Below are positions 16,044 to 24,508 of a DNA stretch of 64,000 nucleotides, one piece after another. The notes below the pieces were generated by a model. That model saw nothing but the letters and a program-made list of their open reading frames with translations, was not told the DNA's origin and did no database searches. How positions within the stretch are numbered: position 1 is the stretch's first letter; every line of letters begins with the position of its first letter. Source of the stretch: Lysobacteraceae bacterium CU05-9 (GTDB lineage Bacteria; Pseudomonadota; Gammaproteobacteria; Xanthomonadales; Xanthomonadaceae); contig SWJS01000003.1 of the NCBI GenBank assembly GCA_007556525.1, positions 63,595-127,594 on the forward strand, written 5' to 3'. The position numbers and the translations under genes were made by a program.

Positions 16044-16483
16044 TGCACTATTTCCTGGCTGCGCTCGTCATGCTTGTCGTTGGATTGCCTGGCAATTCGA
16101 ATACTCGTGGCGCGGACGCGTACAAACCGATCAACGAAATTCGATCGATCGCGTCGTTGGTTTCGGGAACGCGTGCGAATACTCGTGCGGACGCGGATCG
16201 ATTCCTGCGGGCACTGAATGAACTCACCTTGGTACGCCCTTATCCGTTGAAGCTTGACGATGGCATCGTGATCTGGCGGATGGAGCTGGAGGCTGCGGAC
16301 ACTTATCGCGTCCGTCTGATGGATCAGCCCTGTCTCGAGTGGAATTCGCTCGCAAATCGCTTTGGCGCCAAATTCGTACTCTCGCCACATTGGGAGATCT
16401 ACGAAGCTGAAGGACGCTATTTCAAAACCGGCTTCATGCGCGAGAGTCTGTGCGCCAATGAATTTACCATCAAGGTACGGTAG
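16043..16483 (+). CDS. Secreted protein with one two-cysteine unit (module A, gene 2)
   Basis: 146 residues from ATG 16043, with GGAGAGG at 16033-16039 as ribosome site; the ATG at 16031 is less likely. N-terminal signal sequence (FLAALVMLVVGLPG). The mature part opens YKPINEIRSIASLVSG, continues with RPYPLKLDDG and holds one cysteine pair (DQPCLEW and SLCANEF). It is a short paralogue of the first half of the protein at 28941 (YRPINGIRTMADIISG, RPFPLRLEDG). Coupled to the lipoprotein upstream by a one-base overlap, so the two likely act together in the envelope. Function unknown. Confidence 0.72.
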   Translation: MHYFLAALVMLVVGLPGNSNTRGADAYKPINEIRSIASLVSGTRANTRADADRFLRALNELTLVRPYPLKLDDGIVIWRMELEAADTYRVRLMDQPCLEWNSLANRFGAKFVLSPHWEIYEAEGRYFKTGFMRESLCANEFTIKVR

Positions 16484-16603
16484 TGCTAGAGGATGAAACA
16501 TCTTTAATGTGCAGATTCAGCGTCGGTGCGTGCGGCGGCGGGCGGGGTGTGGGACACTTTGCGTAACAGCCAAATGGCGTTATTTGACTTAAGGATCACA
16601 GTG

Positions 16604-17029
16604 ATGAATTCCCGCAACATTCGATTGACCGCATTCGCGATTGCACTTGCGATTGCGCCTATGTCTCCTTCTGCTTATGCGCTGGATCCCGCTGCAGCGA
16701 GCATGACGGTGGAGCAGGCGGTGAAGGCTGCCACGCCGGGTCAGGGTGTTTTCGCGCAGGTGACGTTTGTGGTCGCGTCGCTTGGCGGTCAGAAAAATTT
16801 ACATCTCAACTCGCAGGCCGACTTCAAGGATCCGAATAATTTTTCGGTGATGGTGAAGCCGGACGTGGCGCAGGAATTGCAGGCGCGGTTTAAGGCGGAT
16901 CCGAGGACGTTTTTGCTCGGCAAAAATATCACCGTCACCGGCGACGTCACCGCAAGCAAGGGCCGTTTCGCGAACCCGCACATCGACTTGAAATCCGCGG
17001 ATCAGCTGCAGGTTGCGCCGTCGCCTTGA
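16604..17029 (+). CDS. Periplasmic OB-fold-like protein
   Basis: 141 residues from ATG 16604, preceded by AAGGA. A signal peptide (LTAFAIALAIAPMSPSAYA) predicts export. The mature part has the strand pattern of a small OB-like domain: GVFAQVTFVVAS, then LLGKNITVTGDVTASKGR and a closing DLKSADQLQV. Such domains are found in secreted stress proteins of the YdeI type and in tRNA-anti-like families; I cannot place it more exactly. It stands alone between other envelope genes. Confidence 0.65.
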   Translation: MNSRNIRLTAFAIALAIAPMSPSAYALDPAAASMTVEQAVKAATPGQGVFAQVTFVVASLGGQKNLHLNSQADFKDPNNFSVMVKPDVAQELQARFKADPRTFLLGKNITVTGDVTASKGRFANPHIDLKSADQLQVAPSP

Positions 17030-17142
17030 TGGGTTAGTTACGTTGCGGAACTTTGTTAGGGTTTCGTTGGTCAGAGATTTCGAGCATGCCGTTTCGTGTG
17101 ACGCGCGGGCGGCGTATTTGTTTGGATGATTCGATATGAGGG

Positions 17143-17550
17143 ATGTCCGTGCGAAATCGTAAGTTTGTGGCGGTGTTTGTTGGAGCGATGTTGGTGGGTG
17201 TGCCGGGGGTGGTTTTGGCACAGGATGCTCCGAAGGCTGGTACGAAGGTGACGGTGAAGTCGTCTGGTGATGGTGCGATCAGCGAAGACGCAGTGCGTAA
17301 AGCGCTGGAGGCGGCGCGTGCGAATGGTGGGAGCAATGATCCGGAGGCGATTCGGGCGGCGATCATGCAGCAGCTCGGTCGTAGCGGAAATAGCGATGTC
17401 AAGATCCGTGTCGTCCAAGGCAGCGAGCGTGGCAAGGAGAGTGGTGTCACGAAACCGAGAACGGTGACGAAGATTGCCTCGGATGATGCGGCTGGCGAGA
17501 AGTTTCCTGAGCTACCACCGGTTCCGGTGCCTCCACCAAATCCGATGTGA
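17143..17550 (+). CDS. Small secreted protein related to the N-terminus of the adjacent TonB receptor
   Basis: 135 residues with a signal peptide (FVAVFVGAMLVGVPGVVLA). ATG 17143 is chosen; GTG 17149 is an alternative. The mature part contains DAVRKALEAARANG and EAIRAAIMQQLGRSGNSDVKI, closely matching EVQKAVKEARMKN and EEQLKRDIMRQLGLRPDQNV in the N-terminal extension of the TonB receptor encoded 110 bases downstream. It ends in a proline-rich tail (ELPPVPVPPPNPM). A shared interaction surface with the receptor, or a recent split or duplication, is inferred. No known family recognised. Confidence 0.68.
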   Translation: MSVRNRKFVAVFVGAMLVGVPGVVLAQDAPKAGTKVTVKSSGDGAISEDAVRKALEAARANGGSNDPEAIRAAIMQQLGRSGNSDVKIRVVQGSERGKESGVTKPRTVTKIASDDAAGEKFPELPPVPVPPPNPM

Positions 17551-17660
17551 TTTGAAGATTTGTTGAGCGACGCGGCCATTGCGTCTGTGACTTTTGGGCT
17601 TAGCCAAAATACGCGCTGCAACGTACAGTCTTTGCATCGCATGGAAAACATAGGGAAATT

Positions 17661-20303
17661 ATGCGTTTTCAGTTGAAAGTTCTTTCGGCGGCTGTGGTTT
17701 CGTCATGTGTGTTTATTGCTGCACCATCGTTTGCGCAGGAGCAGCGGATTGTTTTGATGCAGCAGATGGAGGCGCCGCCGCCGTCATCGTCATCGTCATC
17801 GACGAGTGAGAAGCCTGCGGAAGGTGAGAAGCCAGCAGCGCAGACGGTAACGCGCATCACCGGTAATTCGAAGGAAGAAGTGCAGAAGGCGGTGAAGGAA
17901 GCGCGGATGAAGAATCCGATTCCTGAGTCTTTGGAGCCGAGCGCGGAAGTGAAGAACGTTGGTAAGGTCAACGTCACCGGCAGTACGAGTCGCGTTCCGC
18001 AAGCGCCGATTGATGAAGAGCAACTCAAGCGCGACATCATGCGTCAGCTGGGTTTGCGTCCCGACCAAAACGTCACGATCCGAATCGAGCGGAGCACCGA
18101 GCCGCGTTTGGCAGCGGAAGCAGAAGTCGTCAAGGCCAAAGACTTGAAGCCAGGCACGTCGACGACCACCACGACGAACACGGGTCCGTTGAGCAAAAGC
18201 ACCGTCAGCACGACGACAACGGAATTGCCTTCGTCATCGCAGGCCGTTGATCCCAAACTTGCTGATGCGACGAATGTTGGCGCGGTGAAGGTGACGGGGA
18301 AGGCGGAGGATTTTCGTGACCCGACGAAAACCATCATCGGTGCTGAGCAACTGAAGGATCCGGCCGATCGCAACTTGTTGGACGTTCTCGAAAAACAAAG
18401 TGGCATCATCGTTCGCGATGGCGGTGTGTCGATTAACGGGTTGCCACCGAGTTATACGCAGGTTTTGTACGATGGTCGCAAAATGCCTGCGGGCACGAGT
18501 CTTTCGACGTTGCATCCCGATGAAATTGAGCGCATGGAAATTTCGCTCGGCGCGGATGCGACGCAAGGTGCCGGCGGAATGGCGGGCACGATTAACGTGA
18601 TCCCGAAGAAGAAAATCTCGCAACGCAACGGCATGGTCGGCGGAAATGCCTCAACCGGTAATCGCGTTTCGCAAGCGATGTTCGCGAACGTGCGAGACCG
18701 TTTCAGGAATGGCAGCAATTATTCCGTCGCGGGAAGTTTCAGTAATTCGTCGAACGGTTACTCAAATGGCAATGACAAACTGTGGCGCATTGCCAATGGT
18801 CCGTCAGGCAGTGAGAGTCTGGTGAGTGAAAGCAAATTCGATTCGAAGTATGCATCGCTCAACACTCGTGGCAATTTCATCATGCCGGATGGCTCGTGGC
18901 TCGGTCTCTCGTTGAACATGACGAAGATGTCGAATGATGGGTATGGGGAGAGTTTTTTTGCGCTGCCTAATTTGGCGCGCTTGTCGCGTGGCCTGAGTAC
19001 GAACTCGAGCAACAATACATCCATGAGTCCGGAAATCACTTGGGACAAGACGTTTAATCCGAAGTGGTCGTTGAAAACGAGTGCGCGTTACACGGATTAC
19101 CAGTCGAAAGGAAGCAACACCTTTGCGTATCAGCAGCGTGTCGGCAGCAGTGTGTCGGAGTCGCGAAGTGATTCGAAGTCGTCGTTTATCGATGCATCGT
19201 TGACGTATCAACCTGGCGAAGGGAAGCAGCTGACGTTTGGTGGCTCGACGGAGCAGTATGACGATGTCTCGCGATCGCAAACATTGACGTCGGTTCCTGG
19301 TATTAACGATTATTTCCGCTTGCGCGAAACAACGCGCGGTGAAGATGCATTGTTCGTGCGATGGGCGCAGGGTATTTCCCCGAATGTTGGTTTGAATACT
19401 GGTGTGCGTTGGACTTCGGTCGACATGTACAACATCAATCCTGTTGCACCGATGCGTCCGTATCGTTTCAAAGAGTCGTTCCTCACGCCTTCGTTGAATT
19501 TGACCTACCGCCAAAATTCCCAGAACAACTGGTCGTTCAACTACTCGCGGACATTCCAGACGCCTCCGCAATCGAATCTGGACATGAGTGATGGTGCGCC
19601 GTCGATTTCGGATTTTAACCGTCCGTTGAATACGATTTATCGCGGTAACTCGGCGTTGAAAGCAGAGGTCACGGATTCCTTCATCGGTACGTTGAGCCGT
19701 CGTTGGACGCCGACGATCGACACCAATCTCAATGTGAGTTATCGCCGCCTCGAAAATCCGTTGTCCTCCATCATCTTCAACGAAGGTGGTACGTGGTTTA
19801 GCAGTCCGGTGAATCTCGATTCGACCTCGTACTATTCGATCTCGATGAGCGGGAAGTATTGGCGTACGTTTGGCAGCACGAATAAGTACACGGTTTTGGT
19901 AACGCCGTCGTTCACACGTAGCTGGAACAAAATCGACGGCATCGACACTTCCGCTGGTGGTATCAAAGACTTCACGCCAATCTCGGCGTATCTCGGTGTT
20001 CAAGTCAAAAATGGCCCCATGGTCTTCCGCGGTCGCATTAACTACACCTCCAGTGTGACGACGTTCGGTGGTCTGCAAACGTTGACGTACAAGGAGTCGA
20101 CGACGTCCGGTTCTCTGAGTGCTTCGTGGGCCGCAACACCGAAATTGATTCTCGGTGCAGACGTTTCCGGCATCGGTGCTTCGCGTTCGCCACTGAGCCG
20201 CACGATCTATCAAGACGGATTAAGCTTTGAATCCTCGGAATCGTGCTCGCTGATCAATCCGATGGGCCCAACCGCGAGCGTGAACGTGCGGTATCGGTTT
20301 TAA
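17661..20303 (+). CDS. TonB-dependent outer-membrane receptor with N-terminal extension
   Basis: 880 residues. A signal peptide ends near FAQE. Then comes an unusual extension of about 200 residues rich in Ser, Thr and Glu (a Ser run near 45, a Thr-rich block near 170) holding the IMRQLG segment shared with the upstream small protein. The plug domain follows (EQLKDPADRNLLDVLEKQSG, GLPPSYTQVLYDG, DEIERMEISLGADATQGAGG) and then a 22-strand-type barrel ending in the aromatic signature VNVRYRF. It imports an unknown ligand using TonB energy. No classical TonB box could be picked out in the extension, and no neighbouring transporter identifies the substrate. Confidence 0.88.
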   Translation: MRFQLKVLSAAVVSSCVFIAAPSFAQEQRIVLMQQMEAPPPSSSSSSTSEKPAEGEKPAAQTVTRITGNSKEEVQKAVKEARMKNPIPESLEPSAEVKNVGKVNVTGSTSRVPQAPIDEEQLKRDIMRQLGLRPDQNVTIRIERSTEPRLAAEAEVVKAKDLKPGTSTTTTTNTGPLSKSTVSTTTTELPSSSQAVDPKLADATNVGAVKVTGKAEDFRDPTKTIIGAEQLKDPADRNLLDVLEKQSGIIVRDGGVSINGLPPSYTQVLYDGRKMPAGTSLSTLHPDEIERMEISLGADATQGAGGMAGTINVIPKKKISQRNGMVGGNASTGNRVSQAMFANVRDRFRNGSNYSVAGSFSNSSNGYSNGNDKLWRIANGPSGSESLVSESKFDSKYASLNTRGNFIMPDGSWLGLSLNMTKMSNDGYGESFFALPNLARLSRGLSTNSSNNTSMSPEITWDKTFNPKWSLKTSARYTDYQSKGSNTFAYQQRVGSSVSESRSDSKSSFIDASLTYQPGEGKQLTFGGSTEQYDDVSRSQTLTSVPGINDYFRLRETTRGEDALFVRWAQGISPNVGLNTGVRWTSVDMYNINPVAPMRPYRFKESFLTPSLNLTYRQNSQNNWSFNYSRTFQTPPQSNLDMSDGAPSISDFNRPLNTIYRGNSALKAEVTDSFIGTLSRRWTPTIDTNLNVSYRRLENPLSSIIFNEGGTWFSSPVNLDSTSYYSISMSGKYWRTFGSTNKYTVLVTPSFTRSWNKIDGIDTSAGGIKDFTPISAYLGVQVKNGPMVFRGRINYTSSVTTFGGLQTLTYKESTTSGSLSASWAATPKLILGADVSGIGASRSPLSRTIYQDGLSFESSESCSLINPMGPTASVNVRYRF

Positions 20304-20309
20304 TCATTG

Positions 20310-20332
20310 TCCAAAATTTGGATTAATTTGGA
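20310..20332 (+). promoter_or_regulatory. TTTGGA palindrome and repeat upstream of second Fic gene
   Basis: TCCAAA (20310-20315) and TTTGGA (20317-20322) form a perfect palindrome around one A, and TTTGGA recurs at 20327-20332, one helical turn later. It ends 13 bases before the GTG start, an operator-like position. Confidence 0.5.
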
Positions 20333-20345
20333 GTAAAGTGGGAGT

Positions 20346-21626
20346 GTGAAGCTCCCCGTCAAACCGCCATCCACCATTGCCACCCTCGCAAAGCTGCGTT
20401 CGCGCGGAGATACGTTGGCGCGTTTGCTGTCGGTGCCATGGGATGTCGCGCCCGACGAGCGTTATCGGCACTGGGACACGTTCCGACACGCGTTGCCACG
20501 GTCCGGGTTTACTGCAGAACAGCAGTGGTTGATGGTCAAAACTGCGCGTCGCCAACAATATCGCCCGCTGCCTTTGGTTGACACGTCGGGTGAGCCGTTT
20601 GTGTTTTGCTTGCCGCTTCCGGCATTGGAGATGATTGCGTCGGTTGATCGTTTCGCGCACGGTGTCGATGATTCTGATGTGGAGCTTGAGGGGTCGTATT
20701 CGTTTTTGTTCGATTCCATTGCAGAGGAAGCGATCACGTCGAGTCAGTTGGAAGGCGCTTCGACAACGCGCGCTGTGGCGAAGGAGATGCTCGCCAGTGG
20801 ACGCGCCGCGCGCACGAACAGTGAGCGGATGATTCTCAGTAATTTCCAGGCGTTGGAATACGTGCGCGAAATTGCATCCTTGCCATTGACGCCGGAAAGG
20901 GTGCTCGAGCTGCATCGACGTGTGACGGAAGGAACGTTGGATGAGCCGACGGCATCCGGTCGTTTGCGTCGTGCTGACGAGGACATCGTGATCGATGATG
21001 AAATTGGCAATCGTTTGCATACGCCTCCGCCGTATCCGCAGTTAGAAGAACGGATGAAGTTGATGTGCCGCTTTGCGAATGGTGTTGGCTTCGACGGATA
21101 CATGCCGCCGGTCGTAAGGGCGATCTTGCTGCATTTCTGGTTGGCGTACGATCATCCGTTCTATGACGGCAATGGCCGGACGGCGAGGGCGCTGTTTTAT
21201 TGGAGCCTGTTGAATCAAGGGTACTCATTGATTGAATATGTGTCGATCTCGAATATCCTGCGTCGTGCGCGGGCGAAGTATTCGCGGGCGTTCTTGTATG
21301 TTGAGAACGACGAAAATGACGCGACGTACTTTGTCTTGTACCAGTTGAAGGTGCTGTTGCGTGCGATTGAATCATTGCAGTCGTGGGCGACGCGCAAGCT
21401 CGCTGAGCGTTCACACGTCCGGGATTCGTCGCTGAATTTACGGCAGTTGGAGACATTGGAGTTTCTTCTGGGCGGAAAGTCGCGGCAAGTCACAACGCCG
21501 TCTCACGCGCGCAAGTATAGTGTGGGGATTGAGACGGCCCGTTTGGATCTCAACGAGCTGGTCTCGCGTGGATTGGCGATTCGTGTACGGGATGGGCGTT
21601 CTTTTGTTTACGTTGCAGTGAGATAG
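20346..21626 (+). CDS. Fic family protein with DUF4062/Fic_N-like N-terminus
   Basis: 426 residues from a GTG start with GGGAG just upstream. The catalytic motif HPFYDGNGRTAR is at 270-281 with the catalytic His270, and SSQLEG (132-137) fits the N-terminal autoinhibitory helix, so this is a self-inhibited AMP-transferase type. The C-terminus has a winged-helix-like part (YSVGIETARLDLNELVSRGL). Its architecture is typical of the long, chromosomal Fic proteins and differs from the shorter Fic at 12719; the exact N-terminal family name is uncertain. It is followed after nine bases by an oxidoreductase gene. Target unknown. Confidence 0.9.
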   Translation: MKLPVKPPSTIATLAKLRSRGDTLARLLSVPWDVAPDERYRHWDTFRHALPRSGFTAEQQWLMVKTARRQQYRPLPLVDTSGEPFVFCLPLPALEMIASVDRFAHGVDDSDVELEGSYSFLFDSIAEEAITSSQLEGASTTRAVAKEMLASGRAARTNSERMILSNFQALEYVREIASLPLTPERVLELHRRVTEGTLDEPTASGRLRRADEDIVIDDEIGNRLHTPPPYPQLEERMKLMCRFANGVGFDGYMPPVVRAILLHFWLAYDHPFYDGNGRTARALFYWSLLNQGYSLIEYVSISNILRRARAKYSRAFLYVENDENDATYFVLYQLKVLLRAIESLQSWATRKLAERSHVRDSSLNLRQLETLEFLLGGKSRQVTTPSHARKYSVGIETARLDLNELVSRGLAIRVRDGRSFVYVAVR

Positions 21627-21635
21627 GAGTTCTTG

Positions 21636-22649
21636 ATGCGTGCTTTTGTCATGACACGGTACGGTGGCGCTGATGCTGCGGAGATTCGTGATGATATTCC
21701 GATGCCGGAGGTTGGGCCGAATGATGTGCTGGTCAAGGTGCATGCGGCCGGTGTGAATCCGGTTGATTTCAAAATCCGCGAAGGCAAACTCAAGGCCATC
21801 AAGAAAGTGTCGTTCCCCGCTGTGATGGGCAATGAGATTGCGGGTGTCGTTGAATCGGTTGGCTATGCGGTGACTGCGTTCCATCAGGGGCAACGTGTTT
21901 ATGCGCGCCTTGATAAGGACGCAATGGGTGGCATCGCTGAGTACGTCGCGGTGAATCAGGACATCCTCGCGCGTATGCCTGCTTCGTTGACGTTTGAAGC
22001 GGCGGCTGCGGTCCCGTTGGCCGGACTGACTGCGCTGCAGGCGTTGCGTGACGAATTGCATTTGAAGCCTGGATACAAGGTGTTTATCTCCGCAGGTGCC
22101 GGTGGGGTTGGAACGTTCGCCATCCAGATCGCGAAGCATCTCGGCGCATACGTTGCAACAACGGCGTCGCCACGCGGTGATGCGTTGGTGCGCTCGTTGG
22201 GAGCCGATGAAGTCATTGATTACACGTCGACGAAGTTCGAAGACGTGTTGCACGAATACGACGGTGCGTTTGATTTGATCGGTGGTGATGATTTGTTGCG
22301 GACGTTTAAGGTCGTGCGAAAAGGTGCAACCGTCGTATCGATTTCCGCGGTGCCTGAGCCCGTGACTGCAACCAAGGATCTCGGGCGCGGCAAGGTGATG
22401 GCGGCGTTGTTCTGGTTGGTGAGCCGGAAGGTTCGCAAGGCAGCGGCGGCATTGGGCGTGAAGTATCGGTTTTTGTTTATGCATCCATCGCGTTCAGATT
22501 TGGAGTTGTTCGCGAAGTTGATCGACGATGGCACGGTCAACGTGATTGTCGACAAGGTGTTTCCATTTGCGGAGTCGGCGGAGGCGTTCGCGTATCTCGA
22601 ATCGGGGCGCGCCAAGGGCAAGGTCGTGATCGATATGGGTGGTGCGTAG
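21636..22649 (+). CDS. NADP-dependent zinc-free alcohol dehydrogenase/quinone oxidoreductase
   Basis: 337-residue medium-chain dehydrogenase/reductase. ATG 21636 follows AGGAGT. The GroES-like N-terminal half has VKVHAAGVNPVDFKIREG, and the nucleotide-binding half has SAGAGGVGTFAIQIAKHLGA. The cysteine and histidine ligands of the zinc-containing alcohol dehydrogenases are not in place, which fits the quinone oxidoreductase branch that reduces quinones or enones with NADPH. Immediate neighbours on both sides are on the same strand with short gaps, so it may share a transcript with the Gdx-type exporter. Confidence 0.88.
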   Translation: MRAFVMTRYGGADAAEIRDDIPMPEVGPNDVLVKVHAAGVNPVDFKIREGKLKAIKKVSFPAVMGNEIAGVVESVGYAVTAFHQGQRVYARLDKDAMGGIAEYVAVNQDILARMPASLTFEAAAAVPLAGLTALQALRDELHLKPGYKVFISAGAGGVGTFAIQIAKHLGAYVATTASPRGDALVRSLGADEVIDYTSTKFEDVLHEYDGAFDLIGGDDLLRTFKVVRKGATVVSISAVPEPVTATKDLGRGKVMAALFWLVSRKVRKAAAALGVKYRFLFMHPSRSDLELFAKLIDDGTVNVIVDKVFPFAESAEAFAYLESGRAKGKVVIDMGGA

Positions 22650-22656
22650 GAATTTT

Positions 22657-22974
22657 ATGGGTTGGATCTATCTGATTTTCGCGGGGCTGTTTGAAATCGG
22701 TTGGCCGGTTGGATTGAAGTTGTCGCAATCGAATGAGACGCGCATCCTGGGTTTATCGATTGCGGTCGTCTTCATGGCAGTAAGTGGCTTGCTGCTATGG
22801 ATGGCCCAGAAAACAATCCCCATCGGCACGGCCTACGCGGTGTGGACAGGCATCGGTGCGGCGGGGACTTTTTTGATCGGTGTTGTCTATTTCGGCGATG
22901 CGACATCGTTGGCGCGGTACGTTGGAGTTGCGTTGATTATCGCGGGTGTGATTACACTGAAGGTTGCCAGTTAA
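22657..22974 (+). CDS. gdx: SugE/Gdx-type small multidrug-resistance exporter
   Basis: 105 residues with four membrane segments. The first opens WIYLIFAGLFEIGWPVGLKL, holding the conserved membrane Glu of the SMR family, and TAYAVWTGIGAAGTFLIGVV is the signature of the guanidinium-exporter (Gdx, formerly SugE) branch rather than the EmrE branch. It works as an antiparallel dimer exchanging guanidinium for protons. No guanidine riboswitch is seen; it lies seven bases after the oxidoreductase and is probably read from upstream. Confidence 0.88.
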   Translation: MGWIYLIFAGLFEIGWPVGLKLSQSNETRILGLSIAVVFMAVSGLLLWMAQKTIPIGTAYAVWTGIGAAGTFLIGVVYFGDATSLARYVGVALIIAGVITLKVAS

Positions 22975-22987
22975 TGGAGTGCGTGAA

Positions 22988-23479
22988 ATGAAGAAGTTAT
23001 TTTTTGGAATGTCACTGTTCGTGCTTACTCTCACTGGATGCGCGAGTGCGCCGTCCTCGGCAATCCCGGAAATTGATTCGTTTCAGATCACGCGTGGCGT
23101 CTGTTATGGCACGTGTCCGGCGTACGAGCTGGAAGTGTTCAAGGATGGCCGTGTGCGTTATTTCGGGTCGGACTTCGTGGAAGTCAAAGGCGCGCAGCAA
23201 TCAAAGGTAGACGCGGCTCAGTTCAAACGAATTACGAATCAGCTTGCGGCGTTGGATTTTTTCAACCTGAATTCGAGTTATTACTCAGAGCAGGACGGTT
23301 GCGAAGCGACGCCGACGGACATGCCGTCCGTTGTTTTCACGGCGAAAACAGGCGGCGAAAAAAAGGAAGTCGGTTACTACTACGGCTGTCACATCAAGGG
23401 ATTGACGGACAGCCTTCGTAAGCTTGCGGATCTGGTCGACGAAGTTGGTCAGTCGCAGCAGTGGGTGGTCAAGAAGTAA
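22988..23479 (+). CDS. DUF6438-like lipoprotein
   Basis: 163 residues from ATG 22988. Signal with lipobox LTGC. The mature part has the segment RGVCYGTCPAYELEVFKDG and DGRVRYFG, characteristic of the DUF6438 family, plus a second cysteine pair (DGCEATP and GCHIKG) that may form disulfides. Envelope-located, function unknown. It follows the exporter gene by 13 bases and converges on the small lipoprotein gene at 23487. Confidence 0.78.
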   Translation: MKKLFFGMSLFVLTLTGCASAPSSAIPEIDSFQITRGVCYGTCPAYELEVFKDGRVRYFGSDFVEVKGAQQSKVDAAQFKRITNQLAALDFFNLNSSYYSEQDGCEATPTDMPSVVFTAKTGGEKKEVGYYYGCHIKGLTDSLRKLADLVDEVGQSQQWVVKK

Positions 23480-23486
23480 CGCGCGA

Positions 23487-23735
23487 TCATTCGTCCTGCG
23501 GCTTTAGGTCTTCGCAGTAGATGCGCTTGTCTTTCTTCTGATCCTTCAAGCACTTCTGGTAGTCGTGGTCCGGTGAGTTGGGAACGACTGCGCGCACTGC
23601 TGCTGCGGTGCCTTTCACGGCTAACTTGCCTGTGCCGTATGCGACCTTTGCCGGCACGGTAACGACGGATGTGATGCAGCCCGACAAGGACACAACCGCA
23701 ACTGAGGTGATGAGCAGGGCGGCGAATCTGTGCAT
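23487..23735 (-). CDS. Small lipoprotein
   Basis: 82 residues from the ATG at 23735; in-frame ATGs at 23759 and 23813 make the start uncertain because none has a clear ribosome site. Signal with lipobox LSGC (RFAALLITSVAVVSLSGC). The mature part is short: SVVTVPAKVAYGTGKLAVKG, a type seen in small NF038104-like lipoproteins, and a lysine-rich tail with two cysteines (QKCLKDQKKDK, YCEDLKPQ). Function unknown. Confidence 0.6.
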   Translation of the reverse strand: MHRFAALLITSVAVVSLSGCITSVVTVPAKVAYGTGKLAVKGTAAAVRAVVPNSPDHDYQKCLKDQKKDKRIYCEDLKPQDE

Positions 23736-23871
23736 CGCTGGAACTTTAGACTTGATCATGATGTCCATGATAATAAGGTTTGATCGTGCCAAAATGAACG
23801 CTATCACCTTCATTCAGCCGGTTCCCCGGAAATAGCATCAATGCTGCAGATTGCAGCTGGGAGTGTGAACG

Positions 23872-24438
23872 ATGTTGTATCGCAACGTTTTGGCGTTATT
23901 GCTCGGCTTCGTTGTTTCGGTTGGCGCGGTTCATGCGCAAGATGCCGCACATGTGGCTGCGGACGTCTCCACGGAGAAGTGGACTTACGATACCGCTTTT
24001 GATTACGAAGCTGAGCATCCGGGGTTAGGTTATTCCGAGGGATATCGTTCCCTTGATGGGTACGCGACGGCGTATGTTTACACGCAAGGTATGACGTGGC
24101 GCAATGGAATCTCGGATCCCAAGCTGCGGGATGAGTTGGAAGCGACATTGGATGAAGTCCGAGGGGCTTCTCACGATTTCTATCAAGATTTGAACATCGG
24201 TGTACCGACGACGGTCAGGATTGCCGGGCATGAATTTCTGACGGTGGTGATGAGTTTCACCGGTTATGGTGTGCCCTCGATTTCACAAACATATCTCACG
24301 GTGAAGCAGGGTAATCTCGTGAAGTATCGGATCACGATGCGCCTACCAAAGGATGAGGCCATTCGCGAGGCTGTCGAGTTCATCGCTGACGACATCGCTT
24401 CACGTGGAGCAAAGCTGAAAGACAGCAAGATCCTCTAA
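23872..24438 (+). CDS. Exported protein of unknown function
   Basis: 188 residues with a cleavable signal peptide (LALLLGFVVSVGAVHA then QDA). The mature part alternates strands and helices: GYSEGYRSLDGYATAYVYTQ, a helical LRDELEATLDEVRGASHDFY and a strand-rich end (EFLTVVMSFTGYG, LTVKQGNLVKYRITMRLP). No cysteines, no catalytic motif and no family recognised. It stands alone and ends in a strong bidirectional terminator. Confidence 0.7.
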   Translation: MLYRNVLALLLGFVVSVGAVHAQDAAHVAADVSTEKWTYDTAFDYEAEHPGLGYSEGYRSLDGYATAYVYTQGMTWRNGISDPKLRDELEATLDEVRGASHDFYQDLNIGVPTTVRIAGHEFLTVVMSFTGYGVPSISQTYLTVKQGNLVKYRITMRLPKDEAIREAVEFIADDIASRGAKLKDSKIL

Positions 24439-24447
24439 AAAAATTAT

Positions 24448-24485
24448 GCCCTCCCTGGCTGATTCCAGGGAGGGCCCGCTTTTTT
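24448..24485. terminator. Bidirectional terminator between convergent genes
   Basis: GCCCTCCCTGG (24448-24458) pairs perfectly with CCAGGGAGGGC (24465-24475). A T-run follows on the plus strand and an A-run precedes it, so it can stop the exported-protein gene and rtcB. Confidence 0.92.
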
Positions 24486-24508
24486 CCGCTTGTTGCAACG
24501 TTTGATGA

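Noticed and set aside
17780-17805. TCATCG hexamer run considered as a phase-variable repeat
   Set aside because: Only about three copies, multiples of three, coding for a serine run; length change would not break the frame.
18804-20213. A 469-residue minus-strand frame inside the TonB receptor gene
   Set aside because: Arg-rich, low-complexity and fully inside a clear TonB receptor; not a gene.
22657-22974. Guanidine riboswitch before the Gdx-type gene
   Set aside because: Only seven bases separate it from the preceding gene, and nothing upstream of the oxidoreductase resembles a guanidine aptamer.
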